Assembly (NCBI GenBank): GCA_960531495.1
Contig: OY482849.1
Span: 27,568,352-27,632,351 of the forward strand
DNA length: 64,000 nucleotides
Direction of reading: 5' to 3'
Source: Zeus faber
Taxonomy: Eukaryota > Chordata > Actinopteri > Zeiformes > Zeidae
Of this stretch, positions 56,761 through 64,000 are shown piece after piece (positions within the stretch are counted from its first letter, which is position 1; each line of letters opens with the position of its first letter). A program made the translations under genes and the position numbers. A model generated the notes under the pieces. The model ran no database searches, was not told where the DNA came from, and was given only the letters and a program-made list of their open reading frames with translations.

Positions 56761-57239
56761 ATTGCAAATAAAACATGTTTTTCTTAAAACAAGGTTTTAT
56801 ATCATATGGACCTGTGGCTTCTACACAAGCAAATATCATTTCACAATCTCATAGCTCGTGGGTTTTCAATGCTATTGACTGTTAAGTAAATGTGTCAAAC
56901 ACCGTTGTATTTTTCACTTGAAATCCTATCATTTGTACAGTTATTTGCTGTTATGAGCATAGTTTTGATTTGGTGCTGATAGTGCAGAGACCTTTATTGC
57001 AGTAGGCAAATCAAATATTAACAGATAATAACAGATCAAAAACATAGCATCATAGGCTACTGTAGCTCACAGGTTGACTCAACCTGTTCCTCTGGTAGGC
57101 TAGTTAGTTCATACTAATCAAACAACAATACAGGCTAAGATAACACAGAAACGCAATTTACGTTATATTGGTGGCTGTAGTTAATGTGTAAAAATAGTTT
57201 GTTTTTAGCGATTTACTTTTTTCTCCCTGCAGCCTTAAA

Positions 57240-57390
57240 TAAGCATCTCTCATCTATCCACTAGTAGTACTACCTGTCCATCTATCTAATGTATCTTTTA
57301 TATCTGTCTATCATTCACTTTTTTCACCATCACTTTCTAATCTATCTCATCTGTCTGTCTTATCTTCTTTATTTATCTGTCTGTGTATCT
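57240..57390. repeat. Imperfect (TCTA/TCTG)n tract
   Basis: Loose tetranucleotide repeats (catctatc, ctgtctat, ctgtctgtct) before gene C exon 1. Confidence 0.7.
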
Positions 57391-57446
57391 TGGTAAAATA
57401 AATTGTGTATCTCTGTCCATCTGTGTTAGTGTGTTATTTTTTTGTA

Positions 57447-58823
57447 ATGCCTGGGGGAAGCAACCAGAAGACATGCCCTTTTTGCAAGGGCATTCTTCCC
57501 TGTGCCAAGAAAATTTGCAGCCACTGCAATATGGAGCAGCCCGTAAAGCTGCGCCTCAAAAAGGCTTTGAAGCAATTTGAGAAAAAGCGGGAAGAGTGGG
57601 TGTCTTCCCGCAAAAAAAATCACAATTTATCCCAGATAAAGGATGAAGTGGTACTCATGGTATGTAGACAATTCGGACTACTTCTGTTCGACATTTAACT
57701 GTCACAATCACTTTTTCTTCTCTGAGCAGTTGCAGGCTTTTATTTGATTACAACAGGCAATACATTAACGTACTGTCATGTCATTGCAGCTTGAGAAACT
57801 TCAAGCAGCTGGTTATAAACCTGTCCTCCTTCTGGGAAAACCAACCAAAAAGGAGCACAAGGTACAGGTATTTGTACCTCGCTGCACCTTAACTACAAAT
57901 GCGAAGGAGTCCATTAAAAAAATGGGCTGTATCCATGAGTATGTGTGTCAAGGTACGATTTTTGACTTTATATGAATTCCACGCACCCTCAGCTTTGTTT
58001 ACCAAAATACAAATTGGTTCTTGTTATTTGTCCACCACATTCATGTTCATTATGGAATTATTGGTGTTATGACCCCGTTGCCTTTTGCAATTACCCATGG
58101 CTTTTAGTGAGCAACACTTTTCAAACTTGCACAGGCTGGACACCTTATGTCACTGGGACTGAGAGTGAAGAGGTTTTTACTCTTCGTCTTACGCCCTGCT
58201 GTAACTCCGTGGGAGCCTCTGTGGCAACAGAGGTGCCAGAAGAGGGAAGGGGGTCCACACAGTTGAAGACATATTGGAATACACCGCTATATAACCTATA
58301 TCTTTCAATATATTATGCTCCAAAATACAATATAATTATTACTAATCACTGGACCAGTGCTAACATCTTTTCGTGTTTGTTTATAGTTGTGTATATATTG
58401 GTCTTAATTTCAATTTTTTATTCAACTGAACTCACACTTTGCACTGTGCTGTAATTTCTGCTGCTGTGAGACATGAATCTTTCCCAAGGAGTGGGTGTTT
58501 TCTTATGTCATCTTAGATGGTGATGGACATGGGAGAGGTGGAGGACAGGGCCGTGCAGGTGGAGGAGGGGTCAATGGGGGTGGAGGAGGAGGCAACCCCG
58601 GACATGGAAGGGCCAGGTAAGGAGAAAATATTTTTCAATCAAAGGATGAGAAGGTACTACCTATCATACAAATAAAACTAACTTGTGACTATTTTGGTAG
58701 ATAAAAAGTCCACCTTAATTACCTGAATGAGTGATATTTTATTTTCCAAACCCACAGCTGTTTCCACTGTGCTCCTCCGAGACATCAATCACGGGGCTCT
58801 CTTGCGGAAGAAGAAGCGGAAAG
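57447..58823 (+). CDS. Gene C: zinc-ribbon protein with acidic region and nuclear signal, unnamed family, 3' end not seen
   Basis: Exons 57447-57659, 57790-57952, 58135-58232, 58517-58616 and 58758-58823. Every one is bounded by AG/GT, and phases 0, 1, 0, 1 agree. This gives 213 residues and one spare base. Cys10, 13, 24 and 27 form a CxxC-x10-CxxC zinc ribbon (TCPFCKGILP, KICSHCNMEQP). A basic, probably helical stretch follows (RLKKALKQFEKKREEWVSSR), then LEKLQAAGYKPVLLLGKPTK and ESIKKMGCIHEYVCQGWTP. Exon 4 is acidic (MGEVEDRAVQVEEGSMGVEE). Exon 5 ends HGALLRKKKRK, a monopartite nuclear localisation signal. I do not know its function; similar unnamed proteins exist in fish as far as I recall. 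The exon 3 donor (gtgcca) is weak. Downstream exons were not identified. Confidence 0.68.
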
Positions 58824-58914
58824 GTATGTATGCAATGTCTGTACAGATTAAGTGTAACTGCTATATTATTTGAAAAAAGATAATTGCAAATTGACTACTC
58901 TTCCTGTCACCATA

Positions 58915-59390
58915 GCCTGATTATATCTTGGGCCATACCCAAAATTCTATATCGCAATGCGGTCCTGCCAAAATATCACAATACACTATATTATGATAAA
59001 TGTTGACTCAGGGTGGGATTCTCAGCGTGAAAAGTATGAGGTGTGGCCTGCGAACTGGTTGATATGCGTGAGTCTCGCGGTCAAAGCTTGATTCTTGGCA
59101 GCTCTGCATAGCAATTTTTAAAATACATTTTCTTATAATATAATTTTAGTAATGATCTGGAGCTGCAACTTACAGTAACACAAGTACCATTTGCGCCACC
59201 GTGTCCAAATCCTCAATCTGCTTCCTCACTGTTGTGCGCATGCATCCACACACATCCTGGTGCGCGCAAGTGAATGAGTAGTATCGATATTTCGATACTG
59301 TTAAATATCGCGTATGGTGACAAATTCTGCAATATTTGATATAATCGAATATTAGCCCAAGCCTAGCCGTGATGCCTTTGAAATAAGTAG
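58915..59390. mobile_element. Worn AT-rich MITE-like sequence
   Basis: tatcgcaatgcgg / aatatcacaatacac at the left and gcaatatttgatataatcga at the right look like inverted remnants around cgatatttcgatact. Class uncertain. Confidence 0.35.
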
Positions 59391-59554
59391 CTACATTAAG
59401 GAATGAGTGAGAAAGAAAGTTTTAATAGCAGAGTAAAGAACACATGCAGGGGTTAACTGTAGGAACTAAGACCATTGATTACGCACATCTTAGTATTTTT
59501 TGTATTTTTAGAGCTTATAGACCTTATTGTACGTAATCTAGCCACTTGGGTGCA

Positions 59555-62500
59555 CAAGCCAGTGCTGGTTCCAAGCCCGGATGAATAGAGAGGGTTGCGT
59601 CAGGAAGGGCATCCGGCGTAAAAACCATGACAAATCAAACATGTGGACAACAAATCTGATTTCAATACCGGATCGGGTTAAAAACGACTGCCACTGGTGC
59701 CATTAGCCAACAGGGTGGCAGTGGAAATTTTGATACTGTCGGCCAAAGAAGAAGAAGAGGGAGAATGCATGTCCGGAGACGGGAGGAAGAAGTGTAGGAG
59801 AGTAGAGTTGAGAGTAGGAACTTTGAACGTTGGCACTATGAAGGGTAAAGAGAGAGAGATCTGACTGACATGATGGAGAGAAGGAAGGTAGACGTACTAT
59901 GTTTACAAGAGACTAGGTGGAAGGGGAGTAAGGCCAGGATTATAAGAGCCGGGTACAAACTGTTCTACCATTGAGTGGATGGCAGGAGAAATGGGGTAGG
60001 GATAGTCATGATGGAAGATGTCAAGAATGTTTTGGAGGTAACGAGAGTTTTGGACAGGGGTGATGAGCATGAAGCTGGAAATTGATGGGGTGATAATAAA
60101 CGTGGTCAGTGCTTATGCTCCCCAAGTTGGGTGTGAGATGGAAGAGAAAAAATAATTATTTTGTGAGCTGGATGAAGAAACAGTCTTTATTTATCACGCA
60201 ACACTACAACACATGCTTGCACACACACACACACACATGCTTTGATGGTGGCCGGTGAATTGGATTCTCTGCTTTTGACCCATCCTGGCTTGTCCTTCCT
60301 CTGGGGGCACAGCCAGGAGCAGTGGGCAGCATACATGGACGCGCCCAGGGACCAGGTGATAAATGTCCATTGCTTGTCAGACAATGATGGGTGCATGTTT
60401 TTGGTGGGGGTCCTTACTGACGTGAGGTGGAGGAAACCCCATGTGAGCACGGGGAGAACATGCAAACTCCACACAGAAAGGCTCCTATTTGGGAGATAAC
60501 TGCGGAGCACTGTGCCAACAGCGCCCCAGGCGGGAACCGAACCCAGGACCTTCTTGCTGTGAAGCAGCAGTGCAATGCACTGCGCCACCGTGCCACTAAG
60601 TGTAGTAGGATGTAGTGGTGGAGAGTGTCCCCAAGGGAGAGAGAGCGGTAGTTAGAGCAGATCTCAATGGGTATGTTGGTGAAGGGATCAGAGACATATG
60701 TAGGTGACAAGAAGGTGATGGGTAGGTATGGTGTCAAGGAGAGGAATGAGGAAGAACAGATGGTGGTGGATTTCACCAAAAAAATTGGCGAAAAATTGGC
60801 TGTTGTGAATAGGCATTTCAAGAAGAGGGAGGAACACAGGGTAACATACAAGAGTGGAGGAAGGTACAAACAGGTGGAATACATCTTATGCAGGAGGTGC
60901 AATCTGAAAGAGATTTGTGACTGCAAAGTGGTGGTAGGGGAGTGTGTTGCTAGGCAGAATTGGATGGTGGTCTGTAGGATGATCCTGGAGGCCAAGATGA
61001 GGAAGAGAGTGAAAGAAGTTGAAAAAGGACGAGTGTTGCATGCAATTTCGGGAAGACGTAAGGCAGGCAATAGGTGGGAATGAACGATTACCAGATGACT
61101 GGGAAACTTCTGCAGAAGGGGTGAGGGAGACAGCCAAGAAGGTACTCTGTGTATTATGCGGGAAGAGGAAGGAAGACAAGGACTCTTGGTGGTGGAATGA
61201 GGAAGTACAGGAGATCATAGAGCAGAAGAGGTTGGTGAAGAAGAAATGGGATAGTCAGAGAGATGAAGAAAGTAGACAGGAGTACAAGCTGATGCAGCAC
61301 AAGGCGAAGAGAAAAGTAGCAAAGGAAAAGGCATCTGACGAGATGTATGAGAGGTTAGACAGTAAGGAAGGAGAAAAGGACTTGTACCGATTGGCAAGGC
61401 AAAGGGACCTAGCTGGGAAGGATGTACAGCATGTTAGAGTGATGAAGAATAATGCTGGGAATGTGCTAACTAGTGAGGAGAGTGTGTTGAGAAGGTGGAA
61501 GGAGTACTTAGCAAGGATGATGTGAGAACAGCATTAAAGAAGATGAAGAGTTGAAAGGCAGTTGGCCCAGATGACATACCTGGGAAAGCATGGAAATGTT
61601 TAGGTGAGATGGCAGTGGTGTTCCTAACGAGACTGTTTAACACCATCCTGGAAAGGGAGAGGATGCCAGAGGAGTGGAGAAGAAGTGTACTGGTACCTAT
61701 CTTCAAGAATACGGGAGACTTTACAGAGCTGTAGTAACTACAGGGGAATAAAGTTGATCAGCCACAGCATGAAGCTATGGGAAAGGGTAGTGGAGGCTAG
61801 ATTAAGAGGAGAGGTAGGGATCAGCGAGCAGCAGTCTGGTTTAATGCCAGGTAAGAATACTACAGATACAATATTTGCTTTGAAAATGATGATGAAAAAG
61901 TACAGGGAAGGCCAGAGGGAGTTGCACTGCGTCTTTGTGGATTTAGAAAAAGCTTATGATAGGGTGCCAAGAGAGGAAGTGTGGTATTGCATGAAGAAGT
62001 CGGAGGTGGCAGAGAAGTACGTAAGAGTGGTACGGGATATGTATGATGGCAGTCAGATAGTATTAAGGTGGGCAGTAGGCGTGAAGGCATGAAGGCGTGA
62101 CGAAGGCATTCAAAGTGGAGGTGGGATTGCATCATGGATCAGCTCTGAACCCTTTCTTGTTTAGAATGGTGATGGACAGGTTAACAGATTAAATCAGGCA
62201 GGTGTCTCCGTGGGCTATGATGTTCGCGGATGATGTTGTGATCTGTAGCGAGAGTAGGGAAGGGGTTAGTGTTAGGAGGGCCTGGAGAAGTGGAGGCATG
62301 CTTTAGAGAGAAGAGGAATGAAGGTCAGCAGGAGTAAGACAGAATACATGTGCCTGAATGGGAGGGAGGGCGGTGAAAAGCTAAGAATGCAGGGAGTGGA
62401 GGTGGAGAAGTACTTGGGGTCGACCATCCAAAGCAGCAGAGAGTGCGGGAGAGAAGTGAAGAAGAGAGTACAGGCAGGGTGGAGTGGGTGGAGAAGAGTT

Positions 62501-62985
62501 TCCGGAGTGATCTGTGACAGAAGGGTTCCAGCAAGAGTGAAGGGGAAAGTCTACAGGCTGGTAGTGAGACCAGCTATGTTCTACAGTTTAGAGGCGGTGG
62601 CACTGACAAAAATGCAGGTGGCTGAACTGGAGGTGGCAGAGTTGAGGATGTTGAGATTTTAATTGGGAGTGACAAGGATGGGCAGGATTATGAATAAGTA
62701 CATTAGAGGGACAGCTCGGATTGGACAGTTTGGTGAAAAAGTGAGAGAGGCAAGATTGAGATGGTTTGGACACGTATGTCGGAGAGATGAGAGTTACGTT
62801 GGAAGAAGGATGCTGAGGATGGAGCTGCCAGGCAAGTGGAAAAGAGGAAGGCCAAAGAGAAGCTTTATGGATGTGGTGAAGAAGGACATGCAGGCGGTTG
62901 GTGTAAGGGAGGAAGATGCGCAGAACAGTAGGTATTGGAGGCAGATGATCCGCTGTGGCGACCCCTAACGGGAACAGCCGAAAGG
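59555..62985 (+). mobile_element. RTE-type LINE, near full length, defective, split by a SINE
   Basis: The 5' part (gtcaggaagggcatccggcg) leads into an endonuclease (RAGYKLFY, RRNGVGIVMMEDVKNVLEVT, VVSAYAPQVGCEMEE). After the SINE at 60178-60598 it resumes (VMGRYGVKERNEEEQMVVDF, EEHRVTYKSGGRYKQVEYIL). A linker follows (WWWNEEVQEIIEQKRLVKKK), then the reverse transcriptase ([52 protein letters not shown]) and the C-terminal LRWFGHVCRRDESYVGRRML and RGRPKRSFMDVVKKDM. The end is cgacccctaacgggaacagc. Several frame changes. It lies just 3' of the known part of gene C. Confidence 0.88.
60178..60598 (-). mobile_element. tRNA-like SINE inserted in the RTE LINE, copy 2
   Basis: Reverse complement of 51735-52145: gtggcgcagtgcattgcact head (60597 inward), agcaagaaggtcctgggttc, body, and tail at ~60180 next to a (CA)n. 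LINE coding text continues on both sides (GCEMEEK... and VVVESVPKGERAVVRADLNG). Confidence 0.83.
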
Positions 62986-63009
62986 AGTAGAAGATAGAGC
63001 TTATTGTGC

Positions 63010-63095
63010 GTAATCACCGGGTGTCATGACATTTCACTGCATATATGAACGTATGTATATGTATGTGACTAATAATCTCTTAAACTTGAACTGCA
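63010..63095 (+). mobile_element. Rex1/CR1-like LINE 3' end scrap
   Basis: catttcactgcatatatgaa, cgtatgtatatgtatgtgac and ctcttaaacttgaa; ~85 bases, plus orientation. Confidence 0.75.
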
Positions 63096-63387
63096 TATTA
63101 AAACCATGCGAACAACGACAAATAACTGTAGCTTACAAATTATTAAATATCAAGCAAGCCATACAACAGGGTTTGACACGTTTACTTACTTGTCGCTCGC
63201 ATTGAATAAATGTTGTAACCTGAGTTGTAACCTGACCTACCTCCATGGGGGGTGTGGTTCAGGTATAATCAGGCAATATAATATTTAATACAAAAATGAG
63301 ACTGTACTTACAGTATATCATAAATAAACACTGACATTTATATACAGTTAAATTGTATCTATAAATGAAATTTATACTGAGGGTCTG
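63096..63387. other. Unassigned AT-rich DNA between two inverted LINE tails
   Basis: No gene or repeat recognised. Confidence 0.4.
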
Positions 63388-63495
63388 ATTCAAGATTCAA
63401 GAGGTTTATTTTTCACATACATAGACATACTTTCATATACATATGCAGTGAAATGTAATGCAAGGCACCCGGTGATTACACACAATATGTCCTAG
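63388..63495 (-). mobile_element. Rex1/CR1-like LINE 3' end, cut by a hAT insertion
   Basis: caagattcaagaggtttatt, catatgcagtgaaatgtaat and cacacaatatgtccta follow the 3' UTR of 14117-14235 and then stop at the hAT end. Confidence 0.83.
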
Positions 63496-63497
63496 AC

Positions 63498-64000
63498 CAG
63501 GGGTTTCAAACTAATTTTAGCTCAGGGGCCACATGGAAGAAAATCTGTTCTCAAGTGGGCCGGACCAGTAAAATGATGGCATAGAAACTTAAAAATAAAG
63601 ACAATTTCAGATTGTTTTCTTTGTTTTACTCCAAAAACAATTTAAACTTCGTCTCAGTGTATCTACAAAGCCATTAAACTTTAAGTCACAGCCTATCTGG
63701 GATTGAACAAAATACAAAATAAATAATAAATAAAACAACTCTTTTATGTATCAAATACCTCATTTGTCATTTCCACATATTAATCCTGTGCTAACTCAAC
63801 AAACCATACAAACCGAGGTAGAAACTATTCAAGAGGGTTGATTTACTCCCTGCCTTGTAGGCTACATTATTTATTGATAGAAAAATAAAAGCTGTGCAAT
63901 GCATGAACAATTACAACAAACCAAACTTATGAACTGAAGTGACTGACATTATTACAGTTAATCACACACTGTTCATTTTCTTTAAATTTCCACAGAAGAC
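63498..64000. mobile_element. hAT non-autonomous element, runs off the window
   Basis: It starts caggggtttcaaactaattt, then tagctcaggggccacatgga and aagtgggccggaccagtaaa, a well-known fish hAT-Charlie-type MITE. The right end lies beyond 64000. Confidence 0.8.

Noticed and set aside
57972-58454. Single-exon reading of gene C exon 3 through its intron (160 codons)
   Set aside because: The part before 58135 and after ~58232 is intronic in style. Only the segment between AG 58134 and GT 58233 fits the phases of exons 2 and 4.

Overview
This is nuclear DNA from a teleost fish. The evidence is a two-exon odorant receptor of the fish 131-2 type, the abundant fish Tc1 element, Rex3-type RTE, L2-type and Rex1/CR1-like LINEs, tRNA-derived SINEs, hAT relics, long CA/GT microsatellites and vertebrate splice signals. 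Most of the 64 kb is transposon debris. There is one 200-base assembly gap (16948-17147).

Layout. (1) 1-5.7 kb: two broken Ty3/Gypsy copies, head to head, sitting in a GC-rich inverted repeat. (2) 6-23.3 kb: an odorant receptor cluster. It holds one gene that looks intact (18562-21757, two exons, 310 aa), an isolated first exon (6057-6206) and two decayed 3' parts (about 9945-10391 and 22905-23253). They are separated by Tc1, L2, Rex1-like, hAT and GC-rich repeats, and by one orphan exon of a VWA-domain protein (13425-13577). (3) 23.6-28.7 kb: an L2 LINE on the minus strand and a Rex3-like RTE on the plus strand. (4) 29.5-50.3 kb: a broken-up zinc finger locus. It contains an isolated coiled-coil leader exon on the minus strand, an interstitial telomere tract, gene A (34275-43421; acidic exon plus eight C2H2 fingers, 442 aa) and gene B (44708-50274; the same kind of leader and acidic exon, but joined in frame to a module known from fish G2E3/HECT-like proteins instead of fingers, 371 aa). 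(5) 50.3-57.4 kb: SINEs, an AT microsatellite and unassigned DNA, ending in a promoter-like block with NRF1 and RFX motifs. (6) 57.4-58.9 kb: gene C, at least five exons encoding a small zinc ribbon at the N-terminus, an acidic stretch and a KKKRK nuclear signal; its family has no name I know. (7) 59.5-64 kb: a second RTE LINE split by a SINE, LINE 3' ends, and a hAT element running off the window.

Gene models A, B and C were built by hand from GT/AG sites. In each, the exon phases fit without exception, which is the main support; no transcript data were available. A and B share a symmetric phase 1-1 acidic exon present three times (one copy has lost its AG acceptor). This suggests exon duplication and reassortment of regulatory leaders onto different C-terminal domains. 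Gene B is the best candidate for something not yet described.
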